Shown one piece after another: positions 11,873-35,788 of a stretch of 64,000 bases of DNA (its first letter is position 1; each line of letters opens with the position of its first letter). A program made the position numbers and the translations under genes. This stretch comes from Hydra vulgaris (lineage: Eukaryota > Cnidaria > Hydrozoa > Anthoathecata > Hydridae). The notes under the pieces were generated by a model. That model saw only the letters and a program-made list of their open reading frames with translations. It did not search any database and was not told the origin of the DNA. The stretch lies in contig NC_088922.1 in the NCBI RefSeq assembly GCF_038396675.1, forward strand, positions 17,197,501-17,261,500, read 5' to 3'.

Positions 11873-12211
11873 AATGAATACAGCCGTAGATTGATGATAG
11901 TGAATAGGAGCATAGCCAAACAATTTTGAGGCTGAGGGAGTAAAGATACTGTACACTATACTATTACTTAGCTTAAGTCTAATTTCTTGGGACATGAGTG
12001 TTGTTAAAAGAAAAGCTAAACTGCTAAAAGAAGCATAAATATCAATAACCCGAATGAAAAACTTCAACTTTTGAAATTATTTCAATCTTGATCTCCACAA
12101 CAAACATAAGGACGGTAAGAAAACTCACTTTTGTTAGCTAAAAACAAAAAATACCTACCAAAAACCGGTAGTCAAAAATTATGTAGTAACAACTAAAAAT
12201 AAAGATGGCTG

Positions 12212-12360
12212 ATATTTGATATTGAGCACATTAAATAATCTGATATTGAGCACATTAAATGGTTACATAATCTTTGAGAAAATGTCTCTTATTCAATGTG
12301 TCCCTCGATCCTCTGTACCCCAGCTCTTTCGTCTCGATCCTCTGTACCCCAGCTTCCCCA
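12212..12360. repeat. Two adjacent short tandem duplications
   Basis: GATATTGAGCACATTAAAT is present twice (12220-12260). CTCGATCCTCTGTACCCCAG is present nearly twice (12306-12352). No further copies were seen. Confidence 0.8.
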
Positions 12361-12458
12361 AGTTAGCACTTGTTTCGGAAGTTAAGAAGATAATCATTAC
12401 ATCAAAAGCAGTTTCTTCAGAAGTTGATATGGTATGCTTTTTAGAAAATTTCAGCTCC

Positions 12459-12541
12459 TCAGCAGTGACGGATGCAAGTTTGTTCCATGTCTGGAAGTTA
12501 GCTATCTCAATCACCAAAAAATCCTGGATCCGTCACTGCTC
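12459..12541. repeat. Inverted pair AGCAGTGACGGAT
   Basis: AGCAGTGACGGAT (12460) and ATCCGTCACTGCT (12528) face each other about 55 bases apart. This could be the terminal repeats of a tiny non-autonomous element. Confidence 0.5.
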
Positions 12542-12762
12542 CTTGGGTACTAAAATGCTTACTATAAAATACATGCTTACTAGAGAGTAACAACCTCAAG
12601 ATTCATTTAATAATTTTCACGTTAGCTCAATTTCAATTGCTTTTTATATACTATACGAAAAAAAAAAACTTCTGATTGCCAATATTTTTTCGAAAGATTT
12701 TTTATTATTTTTTTTTACAAGTGTCTCTGAAAAATAATCTAAACATTAATACGCTAATTTAA

Positions 12763-12853
<91 letters not shown>
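12763..12853. repeat. (AGT)n microsatellite, about 30 copies
   Basis: An uninterrupted TAG/AGT trinucleotide run of about 91 bases. A second similar tract lies at 24771-24867. Confidence 0.99.
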
Positions 12854-12854
<1 letters not shown>

Positions 12855-14030
12855 TCGTTTTTAAAGTAGTTTCTAGGCCTTTCTACACTCGAATCAGTAT
12901 TCCACGCGGTCTTTCAAGTAAAGTCTATAAGTGAATTAGAGCTGACAACTTTTTAGTTTCAAGAGGAATTGATGTTGTTCATTGTTTAATTTTACGATAA
13001 AATTATAAGTAAATGTTTGTTTGTTGTTGGTTGTTTATATTTTTCTAATTTTTATAGCCTGTTTCCTTTTCTTTAAATAAAATTAGACTGTTATTTGCGG
13101 ACATGTAAGTGTATTTACATAAATTTGGGTATATTTCAGTATATTCTATATTTCTCTGTATCTATGTGTATATTTTCTTTTAGATAAAAACAAATAAGGT
13201 ATAGAAATTAGTAAAATAGTAAATAGAAAAAAGTAGTAGGAAGTAAAAGTGTTGGTAGTTGTCAAAAGAATATTGTGTTATGCTTCTTTTTAGGGTATCT
13301 GAATATATATTTATATTTTTAAATTTGTTCTAAAGTGGTTTCATCTTTTTTATTACTTTAGATAAAAATATACTGAATGACATTGCTAAAAAAATATGGA
13401 CTTCGATAAATCCTTAAATTAAATTGTTATAGGTTTGTATTTTTAAAATTGTTATTTTAAATAATAATAAATTATTTTAATTTTTGTTTATTATGTAATG
13501 GTAAAGCAGTGATTAAACTAATGAGTTACATTGTAGAGGTTTATATATCATATATTCTGAAGTAATCGCATTTGATTTTTTTTTTTTAATACATACATTT
13601 TTTAATACACTCTACATTACATAAGGCATTTTGATTTTTTTGTTTTTTTTCCTTTTAAATAGTTAAATAAATTTGTTTTAAGAAACCAAGTAAAATTCAA
13701 CATTATGTTTTTGTTTTTATTATTAAATAATATCTTTGTTATTAGGATTGCAGACTTTTGTTGATTTTTACTTGAACATTATTATTTATCTCTTGATAGA
13801 TATGTTTACCACTTTGTAGATATGTTTACAACTTAAGACTATTAATATTTTGATATTTTTAATTTCTTTTTTTTTTTTTTTTAACAATGGCGGTTTATCA
13901 AAGTTGTTTATTTAATTCTTATATTCACTTAAAATTGCAGTAAATAATTTTATAGAAATATCATAACTCTTGAAATTCTTTTGTGTTTATTAGTTACTAC
14001 AGTAGTAATACCACTGTTAACATGTTTATT
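12854..14030. other. A+T-rich DNA, nothing recognised
   Basis: No gene or element ends were recognised. Several long T runs are present. Confidence 0.4.
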
Positions 14031-15300
14031 GATAATAGTGAAATTGAACTGGATGATATTAGGCTTAAATAAGTTATTAGAAGAAATACTATCAACTTAA
14101 AAATAATTGATAGTTTAGTGAAATGATTAGGCAAGCTGAAATTAATTGTCATCAAAATGTAAGTAATGCTGCTCGATAAGAAGAAATTAATTTATACCTA
14201 AATCTGAACATCATGGTTAGATGAGTTGAAAGTAATAATCACATAATCGAAAGAGATAGCCCTAGGCGAGATAAATCATTCTCAAAATGTACGAAATGCT
14301 GCTAGACAAAAAGAATGTCTATAGCAAGAAGTGATACTATTCTAGATTATAATTATTTAGGAGAAATGAACCAGATCTGTCAGCATTTCTGTGCTAAAAA
14401 ATTTCTTGATAAAGCACATCTTTTATGTTGCTATAATAGAAAGGTAGTTTGACTTCCATTTTCTATTTCCGCAAGCTTTACAAGATTCACAGGAAGTTAT
14501 ATATACCATTATTCCAATATCAAATTTTTAAATATATATTAGAATTTAATATGCCTGTCTTTATTTTGCTTTATTTACTAATAATATGATTTAACCTATA
14601 AATCATAGGCCGCCATGTTTTAAAATATGTGGTTAAGTTTTTCATTGTGTAGGTAATCTTAGGCCAGATCAAGATATTTCCCCAACATTATCAACTGATT
14701 ATCTCTGACCCACTTGCAGCAGTAAATTTTAGAAAGCAATAACATCGCAATTAACTTTGCTTACATAATTTAATGTTTTATTTGCAAACTATAGTTAGTG
14801 AAATTGCAGTTGTATTCGTTGGAGAAGATGGTGTTCCACATACTTCCAGGGAAGTTATTTACCCAAAAGGTCATTTAGGAGTTATATTGAGTATGTCAGC
14901 TAACTTAGACCCTACGGCTTATTCACTTTTTTTTCCAAGAAATAGCATAATTGGTTCGCAACCCTCAACACGCAACATTGGTTCGAAATCATGGCAAGAA
15001 ATTATTTCAGAAATATGCTGCCGACTCATATGTTAAAATTGAAGAGCAGCATCTTTCATAGAAATAACCAAAGCAAACTTAGAAGCATGCAATATGATGC
15101 CTTACATGAAGATGTAAGCAACCTTGATAACAATCATAATGTTAGACCAGGGTGCGTTATAGTTTTCTATTCACTTAGGAAGTCTTAAAAAAAACTATGA
15201 AAATGCTATGGTTATAATTAAAAATTGAAAAGTTAAAGTAATAAAAAAGATCTTGGTAAACCAAATCTTTTTATTACTTTTTGTCTGCAACCCAATATAG
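14031..15300 (+). pseudogene. Relic Helitron (Rep/helicase-like N-terminal region)
   Basis: Three segments in order match the N-terminal half of Helitron RepHel proteins. At 14361-14457 is EMNQICQHFCAKKF then LLCCYNRKVV, the conserved M-x-x-I-C-x-x-C-x-A-x-x-F...CC-x-x-G-K-V box, with the last Gly changed to Arg. At 14773-14945 is EIAVVFVGEDGVPHTSREV then NLDPTAYSLFFPR, corresponding to the segment between that box and the Rep domain. At 14991-15160 it reads YFRN..., RNNQSKLRSMQYDALHEDV and NVRPGCVIV. At 15247-15298 it reads DLGKPNLFITFCLQPN, the first Rep motif (F-G-K-P-D-L-F-I-T-F-T-C-N-P). Several stops and frameshifts separate them and no helicase part follows, so this is a dead fragment. 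No CTRR end or terminal hairpin could be assigned. Confidence 0.72.
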
Positions 15301-16656
15301 TGGTGTGTGGTAAAAAAACACACAAATTTATTTTCAAATGTTGTGAATTAATAGTTTATAATAAGTATGTTTTTATGTGTAATAAAGTAAATGTTAATAG
15401 TTTATAAAATATAATATGTTCGAAGTTTATATATGTTTGTATTCTGTTTTATTTTTTTATGTTTTAAAAGCGGTGTTACTTAGCAGTGTGTAAAGCAAGA
15501 TTGTTATTCCAGTGGTCACAGTGCCGGGTGGTCCTAATTTCTGTTAATTATTTTTTACTTAAGACACTTTAGAACTAAGACTAAATATAAATCTTACTAT
15601 AATCAGTATCAAAATATAAATACTAGAATTTGTCAAGCTGCATTTTTTTTTTTTTTTTCAAAGTTACCAAATATAATTTCTTGAACCCATCAGTCAAGTG
15701 CTAATATTTATAATTTAATTGAAATTCAACCTTACGTATATCTACTTTTTATTATTCTCAACTTTTTGTTTCTCATTACTTTTAGATATTCTTCGATATC
15801 ACGACCGATAAGGTAAAGATTATCATAATAACTTAGTTTTTATGACTGTAATTAATTAGATAATTTTCAGATTTGTTGTATATATTTTAATTCTAATATA
15901 AGTTTTTTTACAAATCAAATTTTATTAAACTTTCATATAACTGATTATAATTATTCTAAAATTAAATGATTTTTTTTTTTTTAGTTGCCATTGCTTTATT
16001 AGTTTGCTTACTGTTGAAACATGGTTTTAATTTAGTAAATTTATATGATATGAAATTTACTGTGTTAATCATTATTCACAGTTATGAAAAAATCAGGATT
16101 TTAAACTATTGAGGTAACATTAAAAAGTATTTTTTAATTTTACCTCAATAGGTAATAATTTAATAAATTGTTTTTGCCAACATTAAAAAGAATAACTTAA
16201 GTTGTTAATATAATAATTTATTGTAAGTTTTTTTTAACACAGCGCTTTTGAAACACAGTCTGTCTCCTCTTTGTTTATTAATAAAGGAGAGTATTATTAG
16301 AACACTCTGTTATTACTAAGCTCTTATGTATTTTTTGGCACCATAATTGATTACAACCATGTTTAAGAAATGTTTTACGAGTTACTAATTCATGAACACA
16401 ATAATAGGTAAAATAATGCTCCCCTTTATTAATAAGCTTACTTATTCTAAAATAAAACAATAAATATGTAAAATAATGCTTTTGTTGTTTAAGATGATCT
16501 TTTTTTTTTTTTAGATATTTGTAAGTTGTATTTGGCTTTCCTTCTCTAGTCTTTGCTGTCATTAAAAAGAACATAATATCTTAGCTTACGTGGTCTTTAC
16601 TAAATGCCAAGATCAATAAAAGCGACCAAAACCAAAAAGATCATATTATATAGATA
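15301..16656. other. A+T-rich DNA with a small palindrome
   Basis: Apart from an inverted pair TATTGAGGTAA/TTACCTCAATA at about 16108-16150, nothing was recognised. A 98-codon minus frame at 16278-16574 is Lys/Tyr-rich and unconvincing. Confidence 0.35.
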
Positions 16657-16760
16657 AGGCTGCCATTGTCACGAAATTTACGGAGGAGAGCATAACGTTA
16701 AACTAATTAAAACTTTCGTAGCGTTCTTCAGCGAAAAACCGGGACAATGGCAGCCCTACG
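16657..16760. mobile_element. 104-bp MITE with 8-bp direct repeats
   Basis: GGCTGCCATTGTC (16658) and GACAATGGCAGCC (16743) are exact 13-base inverted repeats near the ends. TATAGATA occurs immediately left (16649-16656) and right (16761-16768), an 8-bp target duplication expected of hAT- or P-type transposition. The right end carries three extra bases relative to the left. Confidence 0.75.
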
Positions 16761-16768
16761 TATAGATA

Positions 16769-17239
16769 AATTTGTATTTTATATTTTTCAGTCAATATAT
16801 CAAGTTAATTGTTATTTAATTATTACAAACCCGTATTACGCGTTGCTTACTGCTAGCCTTACTATAAACTGCGTTTCTCTTTGTCTTAGCATTTTATTTA
16901 GGTATTTCTATAAAGAAATATTTGAGTTTCAAACCACCCAGACCGTAATAAAACTTCTTGATGAAACTAAAATGTGTTTTTTTTTTCCACACGAGAAAAA
17001 AAAAACAACAACAACTCGTAGACGTATAGTTTACTTCAAACATATTTTGTTAAGTCTTTCGCGCTTAGTAAGACTTTAGAGGCCACTGCAGAGCTTTTAA
17101 AATCGTTTTAATAAAAAAAGTTTTTACTTTTTTTTTTTCGAATCAGAAAAATTCCCAGAGCGCTAAACTGTGAGTTATCTTTTAGTTTTAACAACAATTT
17201 ATATTCTGAAATAAAAGTTTTTAGATTTCATGTTTATTT
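16769..17239. other. Unassigned DNA
   Basis: A 110-codon plus-strand frame (16747-17079) begins inside the MITE and has no known motif. I regard it as non-coding. Confidence 0.3.
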
Positions 17240-17530
17240 AATAATAGTACAAGTACTAATCTAAAGTTAACACCAATAAATAATAATAGCAATCATATAA
17301 TAATATTAAATTAAATTTAATGAGGATAATTGCAATAATAATAATAATTATAATAATAACTATATACAATAATAATAGAAATTATAATAATAACTATTAC
17401 ATATAGTAATGACAATAACAATGATTATATTATAGTAACAATAATAACAACAACAATAATAAAAATAATAACAATAATAATTTTAGTATTGACAAATATC
17501 ACAGATAGATATTAAACAATATAATAAGTA
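17240..17530. repeat. Degenerate AATAAT-rich tract
   Basis: Irregular AAT/ATA trinucleotide runs with scattered substitutions, an old microsatellite. Confidence 0.75.
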
Positions 17531-17925
17531 ATAATGACAGTAATAAAAAATTAAATGAGCAGTTGTAAATAAGTTGAAATATATAAACAATACGAATGGT
17601 AATTTATAATAACATTGATAGTGTTATGTTTACATATATTAAGTATTATGTTTGCATTTTATGTGTTCAGTGAGTTATAAAATAAAATTTACACATATTA
17701 CTGTCTTTTTTTTTTTCTTTTTTTTTTAATTTATAAATATATTATATGATAATCTTATAAAAATAAATTAAAAAAACAAAAATCGTGAAAAATTAAAGGG
17801 TTTTTTTGATAGGTTGCAGGAAGCAGATTCAAGATTTTTTCATATTTTAGTTAATTAACTTTCAGGTAAGATTTAAATTTTAAACTTTTCTATATTTGTG
17901 CCTATATCATATAAAGATATTTTTT

Positions 17926-17968
17926 TCCAAAGACTGCACTGATAAAGTGCAGCTTTTGGAAAAAAATA
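17926..17968. repeat. Hairpin TTTTTTTCCAAAG...CTTTTGGAAAAAAA
   Basis: Arms of about 18 bases containing TGCAC/GTGCA flank a seven-base loop. Confidence 0.75.
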
Positions 17969-18531
17969 AGTCTGGGAACAAAAATAGGCATTGCACGCCT
18001 AAATGTAGGGGAATCTGTTATTCCAAATAAATAAGTTACTACTAAGCATCTGCGTCTCAAAACAGTACCAGACGAAACAAGACGAAACGATTAAAAAAAT
18101 ATATTGTTTTGATAAAACTGGTACAAAGCAAAACAATTTTTATATAATTTCGCAAAAAACGGTTCAAAATAAGGTTAAACTTTTTCCGGTGAGACGGTAA
18201 AAACGAGGCAAACAAGAAATTTCCGAGTTTGCTTATATTTTTACGACAGATAGGTTAAGATAAAATAAAAAAGTAATTTAATTTTACATTGTATCAATTT
18301 ACATGCATTTTCGATTTTTATGAGAAATTAATATTTATATTATACCGTAGATTTCTCTAATTGCGAATAAAATCGCACTTAAAGTTAAATATTTCCGCTT
18401 GTATTTTGAATTTCAAATTGATTTTTTTAAATAAATAAACTGGAACCTAAACTGAATCGCACCATATTAAGTAACAAGTATATTTATAATGAAAATATTG
18501 TTATTTTTTAATTTTAAAAAGTTTTTGTTTG

Positions 18532-18578
18532 GAATTAGGAACACGTTCGGAATTAGGTGTTCCTAATTCCGAACGTTT
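18532..18578. repeat. Nested palindrome GGAATTAGGAACAC
   Basis: GGAATTAGGAACAC and GTGTTCCTAATTCC are exact inverted arms. The loop and the right flank share GTTCGGAATTAG/CTAATTCCGAAC, giving two overlapping hairpins. Confidence 0.8.
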
Positions 18579-20524
18579 TTATTAAATAGTATCGCAGGAA
18601 TGTATTTGTCTGTATTTGTCTATCTGTAAATTATTAAATCTGTACAGTCTATTTACAGTACATTCAGAATTTGAACCAATGTCAGTTGTCTGTAATGGGG
18701 AAGTTCTTACTTTACTTTTGAAAAATTTTCCATTTTTTATTAGAGTACCTGACGATTCTGGTGTTAGCAAAAGCTGAGTGTCACTTTCGGATATTTCTTC
18801 CTGAGTTTTCTTCGTTTTTCTTTTCATTCTTTAAGGTGTTGGCGTTAATTACCTTTAAGAAGAGCACTATGGCGCTGACAAAACATGCTTTGTTTTGAAA
18901 AATTACTTTTTTTGCTTTGTTGAAGAATCTGCTTTGAGTTTAGGACTCTTGGGAGGTGTTCTGACTAGAGTTAATGCTGGGGATCGAGGGCTTTTTCAGC
19001 ATCAAAATAAGTGATGCTTTTTCAGCATCACTTGTTTTGTACTGAATCAACCTTTGCTTCTTTTTCTTTTTTTTGCAAGCCGCACTTTATCATTTTTTAA
19101 GCTGTATTTTTTTTTTTGTTCTATCTTTTTGTATTTTTTCGAACAAAACAGTAGTTCACAACTGAAACTTTTATTTGGGATGCAAATAAAAAATTTTTAA
19201 CTGCTTTTTTTTCATTAGTTCTTCGGCTTTGTTTTTTTGTTTTTTTACGTAAAATTAAACTATATTTCGTTTAATAAGTTATATAGGTAACGTTAAAAAT
19301 CAAAGTAAAAGAAATCAACTTACAAAAGTTTCTTTATTTTATCTATATGAAAAAGAAAATAACTTACAAAAGATGAATCAGTTAAAAGTATCAGTTTTAT
19401 CCCACACCCGCATCAGAGAAGATTTTGAACTACCGAGTTTACGAACTTTAGGAATAATTAAGTCGAAGTTTTGGAATAATTAAATAAACAATAAATAATT
19501 TAGGAATAATTTAGTAATGATAATACATATTTGGGGGAAAATCACTTTAAAAAGATGTAACTTTCTACGATGTTACATTTTTAAACTTGCTTCAAGTTTA
19601 AAAACGTAACGCCTATTATTCCAGTCGCGTGTTGGCGAGGCCTGTAATATAGTGAGCCATGAATTGAATAGAATTTCATCAAACTAAGCACTCATTTAAA
19701 CTGTTTGTTTCCGTTGTAGATCCTTTTTTAACTTCGTGTTGACGAAGAATGCAATAGGTGAAAACGAGAATGCGATAGGTGAAAAATATACTTTAAATTC
19801 TTAACAAAATAAGTTTATTATTGAATAGTAACATAATTTTAAAAATTTCTTAAGATTTTAGGGCATCTAATTAGAACTTGTTTATATTTTTATATAAAAA
19901 AGCTTCGCATTAAAAAATTAACGTGTATTTTATAAGACTATTTACAAAAACAAATTGGGTAAAATAAGATTATTCTCCGTAAAAACCTCTGGATCTTGCT
20001 TCTCCTCACCCCACCACCTTTAAATTTTGGGTACCAAAGAGGTGTAAATAATTCTAACACAAATGCAAAAACTTGCAACACAGATGTAGTTACTGGTAAA
20101 AAAAACTTTCTATTTTATAAAAAATTAATTCAAGCACATTTTGAACATATATATAATTTATTCTTATGTTCAAGTCGAAGATAATGTCCACGCAAATGGT
20201 ATTAGGAAATCGATGGTACGCAGACTTGAGGGTTCTCAAAAATGATTTGATCATTACATTTTGAAAAGTTTAAACTGTTGAATCAGATCACCTCAAATGT
20301 TTTTTTATAAAACTTTGTATATAAGAATTACTTTATCATAGGTTTTTTATAAAACTGATCTGCACTCCTGAACAGGAATCACAGTTAGAATTTTTGCCAA
20401 GAGTTTAGTGTTATAAAAACACAGTTTAAAAAAATAGTATCCTGTTTTTTTTAAGCGTCCGCAACTCCCTTTTAAAGCTAAGACTTTAGGATGTAAAGTT
20501 AAGAATTAAGTTTAATGTAGTTTG
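18579..20524. other. Unassigned DNA upstream of the foldback
   Basis: A minus-strand frame at 18582-18827 with upstream text (about 18985-18900) reading LTLVRTPPKSPKLKADSST has a Ser/Thr/Lys-rich composition, like the C-terminal tail of some transposases or nuclear proteins. I cannot identify it. Short inverted pairs occur near 19015-19040 and 19555-19615. Nothing else is supported. Confidence 0.25.
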
Positions 20525-22041
20525 CATAAATTCACATATTGAGCAATATTTTTTTTTGAGCAAAAATTGTTTTTGTTTTCTAATTAATTAAAATGTTGCC
20601 GTTCCGAATCTACAGGTAATAAAAAGTTCTGACGCGTAGTTTCATTTATAAAGGGCCCAAAAGGGAACCCATCAATATCTTTTTTTTCAGAAAAAACATA
20701 TCACTTAATAAAACTTTTTTGTTTTTATTTTGTTTTCTATTTGTTCTTTAGGAAAAAAACAAAATAAAAAACCATGCGTATTTTGAATAATTTTAAGCAA
20801 AAGTAATTCCGGGACTGCTAGAAATTTATGAAAAATTCCAAATTAAGTTTAAAATGGCTGCAATGGTACTAGCAAAAAAGTTATGAAGCGGTTTTTACAT
20901 AAAAAATTTTTATTTCTTATTTTTCGAGCAAAAACCTGTTAAATGTTGCATTAGTAATAATAAAATAAATTGCGATTAAGTTTTTTGAAATTTTATTTTT
21001 GTTTTCTATTCTATAAAAATTACCTCACCTAAAATATTATTTTAATTTTTACACATTTTTGGAAGAATAACAAGAAAAAGTAATTATTTGATAAAGTTTG
21101 CTTCGTGGCAAGGACCGCTAGGAATTTCCAAATATATCTAAAATAGGTTTAAAATGTGCCAGTAAAAAAGATACAGAGCAATTTTTTAATAAAATTTTAC
21201 ATTTTTTATTTTAAGGACGAAAAACTGTGAACCATTCCTATTTTAAAATTTGTTTTTAATTTTAAAATTATTGGGAGATTTTTTTAAAAATATTACTAGT
21301 GATGTTTTACAGTTTTTTGGCTATAAAATAAAAACTATAATATTTTATTAAAAAATTACTTCATATCTTTTTTACTGGCAACATTATTTTAAACCTATTT
21401 TAGATATTTTTGGAAATTCCTAGCGGTCCGTGATAGCCACTGATAGGCAAAATTTATCAAATAATTACTTTTTCTTCTATTTCTTTCAAAAATGTATAAA
21501 AATTAAAATAATATTTTTGGTGAGGTAATTTTTATAGAATAGAAAAAAAAAAAAAAATTTCTAAAAACTTAATCGCAATTTTTTTTATTATTATTATTAA
21601 TTCACTTTTACAGGATTTTGGCCATAAAATAAGAAATAAATATTTTAATGTAAAAACCGCTTCTTAACTTTTTTGCTAGTACCATTAAAGACATTTTAAA
21701 CTTATTTTGGAATTTTTAATAAATATAAATAGCGGTTCCGAACAGACACAAGGTAAGCCACTGCCCCAAATATGTTTGTCCTTATAATTATTCAAAAAAG
21801 CATGTTTTTTTTTTTCTTTTAACGCAACTCCTAAAGAACAAATAAAAAACAAAATGAAAACAAAAAAATTTTAATAAGAGATATGTTTTTTCTGGAAAAA
21901 AAAAATTTTTTACGGGTTTCTTTTGGACCCTTTATAAATCAAACCACGCGTCAGAATTTTTTATTATCTACAGAATCGGCAACATCTTAATCAACTAGTA
22001 AAACAAAAAATTATCAATTTTGCTCAATATGTGAATTTATG
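20525..22041. mobile_element. 1.5-kb foldback element (two arms of about 750 bp)
   Basis: The whole segment is an imperfect palindrome centred near 21280. Left end CATAAATTCACATATTGAGC (20525) pairs with right end GCTCAATATGTGAATTTATG (22041). Inner pairs include CTCACCTAAAATATTATTTT (about 21025) with AAAATAATATTTTTGGTGAG (about 21508). Each arm also holds two diverged direct modules of about 300 bases. These show as two versions of a CCGCTAGGAATTTCCAAA-like phrase followed by a Lys/Phe-codon-rich AAAAAAGTTATGAAGCGG-like phrase. No transposase was found. It ends only 48 bases before the start codon of gene A, so it must form part of that gene's promoter or 5' leader. Confidence 0.9.
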
Positions 22042-22089
22042 AAGCAGTACACTCTACTTTTTTAAACTATAGGTTTATATTTGCACCAA

Positions 22090-33421
<11,332 letters not shown>

Positions 33422-34429
33422 GAACATCTGAACAATATATAGATAAATAAAAATAACAATTTCTTTGGAAAAAAAGATTGGTTCAAATTAGAATACATTT
33501 TAATCAAACTTTTGAATTTTTGGACTAGTTAAGTTAAGGCTTTTTAAATGGAAATATAGGATTGTTCTTTGATTATGTCACACAGTTATGGATAAGATGG
33601 ATTAATTGTATTCATAACGACACAAAATATATCTTAGTATCTCTGACAGTCGGGTAAAAAATTACTAATGTTTCTATGATTAAAAAAACAAGTCGCTTGA
33701 GCAAAAAAAAAAAGTTATTCTTAATCAAGAATAAAATAGCTACGTAAAATTATAAAACTGGCACAGTTGCAGATATATCATGGGCATTTTTACTAAAAGA
33801 GCTTGTAAACTCTAAACAGGGATCCTAGGGCTGTTAACTTAAAAGTTCTCAAATGCTATTTAATATTTACACTACTGGTAACTGATGATGCTGTTTTTTA
33901 AATTGGAATGGAATTATAATAATTAAAAGTTTTTTGGAATAATTGTTAAATATTTTATTATATACCACGAGTTCTTTTTGTATATCGTTAATTTTTGTAT
34001 ATCCAAACGTAGAAAGTGTCTTTTACACTAAAATTCCGGATGCAGCTTACTTTAAAGGATGTTGTCTATTTTCTACCCCAAAAAATAGTGGAGTAATGGT
34101 ATACCTAATTGGAAAAGTTTTTACAATAATGTAAAAACTCTTTTATCAAGCATCGCGTTAAAGCAAGAAAAGTGTATAAAATTTGACGAGAAAATTCTTA
34201 TTTCAATAAATATGCTTCTGAGCATTTGTAACCAAATGTTTAGAAACGTATTTATTGAAATAAGACCTTTTGGAGAAAGATTCTTAAGCTTTTGTTAAAT
34301 ATTACTTTAAAGTTAGAAAGAAATAGTAATTCATTTAGTACTATATTGTATACTATAATAGGTATAAATAAGATACAGGAAAATCTTTAAAAGAAGACCT
34401 TGCAGCAAAAAAACAAAAAAAGAGTTGAA
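33422..34429. other. Intergenic region between genes A and B (3' to 3')
   Basis: AATAAA at 33446 is the probable polyadenylation signal of gene A. An inverted pair TTATTTCAATAAATA/TATTTATTGAAATAA lies at 34199-34264. Nothing else was recognised. Confidence 0.4.
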
Positions 34430-35085
34430 TTTAGGAAAAAACTACGGGATAAAGAAAAAAGGGTGCGTCAGGAAATTTTAAAATTTTCAATTGAACTCGC
34501 TTAGTTGAGCAATGTAGATGTCAAATAAAGTGATTTCGGATTGAGTTTAAGTATAGGTTTTTGTACACCACGACTGCAGCCTTTCATATTTGCTCCGTTA
34601 TTATATTCTTTTCCTCTTCAGATCTGCAAATTTAAATTCATATATTCAAGCGTTTGTAAGAATACTTCTGCGAGACCTGAACCAGTGCTGTCATTGACAG
34701 GTAAGAATCCCACAAAATATTCATTGATTACTATTTGTCTACTCCCAATGATGCATATTCGCAAAATCATAGTCATTTGCTCTTGGTGACCAGCATCAGG
34801 TGTGTTGTCCGAAATAGTAGAATAGTATTTCAAATTTTGAACATTGTTTAAAAAATTTTTAACGTAGTATCTTTGAACAGATTAATTAGCTCATTTTTTA
34901 TGTTTTACTTAAGTAATGATCATGAATTTCCTTGTTTTTTTTTTTTTTTTTGCGCCGTAAATTACCTTCTATGCATGAATTATACTTTCCGAACAATTCG
35001 ACCAACTTCATAGAAGTTAAGGTAAAAATTGATAAAAGACAAATTTCTTTTTGAAATAAAACTTTTGTTTGATTTAAAATTCTAG
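34430..35085 (-). pseudogene. hAT-type transposase relic (ZMYM1/DUF4371-like)
   Basis: Minus-strand reading gives LVELFGKYNSCIEGNLRR then KEIHDHYLSKT (35000-34900). Past stops it gives NLKYYSTISDNTPDAGHQEQ, EYFVGFLPVNDSTGSGLAEV and TLEYMNLNLQ (34835-34620), then RGKEYNNGANMKG and VQKPILKLNPKSLYLTS (34615-34510). This is the order of the TTF/DUF4371 region of ZMYM1-like hAT proteins. I-S-D-N-T-P-D is the segment with the first conserved Asp, and R-G-x-x-Y-N-N-G-A-N-M contains the position normally occupied by the second (Y-D-N-G), here Asn. Stops and a frameshift mark it as dead. Confidence 0.72.
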
Positions 35086-35779
35086 CTATGTTCATAAAAT
35101 TTTATTACAAATTGAAGAATTTAAATAACTATGAAACTCTATAATTGCAATAAAAAATCTCCAAAGCTTGAAAAAAAGAAAAATGTGAAACTGCTTTCTC
35201 TTCTTTTTTTTACAAAAAAGATTTTTTAAGAATATTTTCATCAAATAGTTTTATATTTTCATTTTCTACATCAAGTTACATAAAATTGAAAACTGATGGT
35301 GAAACTTATGAAATTGATCAGTTATCTGATCAATTTCATCCCTAAAAATGTGTGGGAACCAGAAACGGATAAAAAAGTGGTATACATATTTTTGTTCATG
35401 ATGCCTTAAATTGAAGTGCTAATTGTTATCAACAATCTAACCAAGACCAAGTTAGAGTTAGATTTACTTGTGGTAGTCGATCACTTCAACGACTTGGATG
35501 GTTGTGTTGTTTCTGATTAAATTTATTAAGAGATAAAGCTCTTTAGCTATCTTTGGAGATAAAGACTTTTTTACATCTTAATCAACTAATGCTATTTTAG
35601 AACTTATTGTTACTGATAGTAACCATATTTACTAACAAAAATAACAGATTTTGCGAAAATTTTTTGCGAAATTTTTTTTGAGCAATCACCCAAAAAAAGC
35701 CAATAATTTCTGCCTATGGAATTAAAATGCTATTACAGTGATTAAAATAAAGCTTATTTAGTTTAGTTACATTAATGGA
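35086..35779. other. A+T-rich DNA, nothing recognised
   Basis: Only a short palindrome GAAATTGATCAG...CTGATCAATTTC at about 35310-35338 is notable. Confidence 0.4.
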
Positions 35780-35788
35780 TTATAAAAC

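Noticed and set aside
16747-17079. 110-residue membrane-like protein
   Set aside because: It starts inside a MITE, has no family motif and ends in low-complexity Lys/Thr. Hydrophobicity follows from T-rich codons.
33943-34134. Possible signal exon of another family member
   Set aside because: The hydrophobic start lacks an ATG (it begins at TTG) and has no donor in the expected phase.
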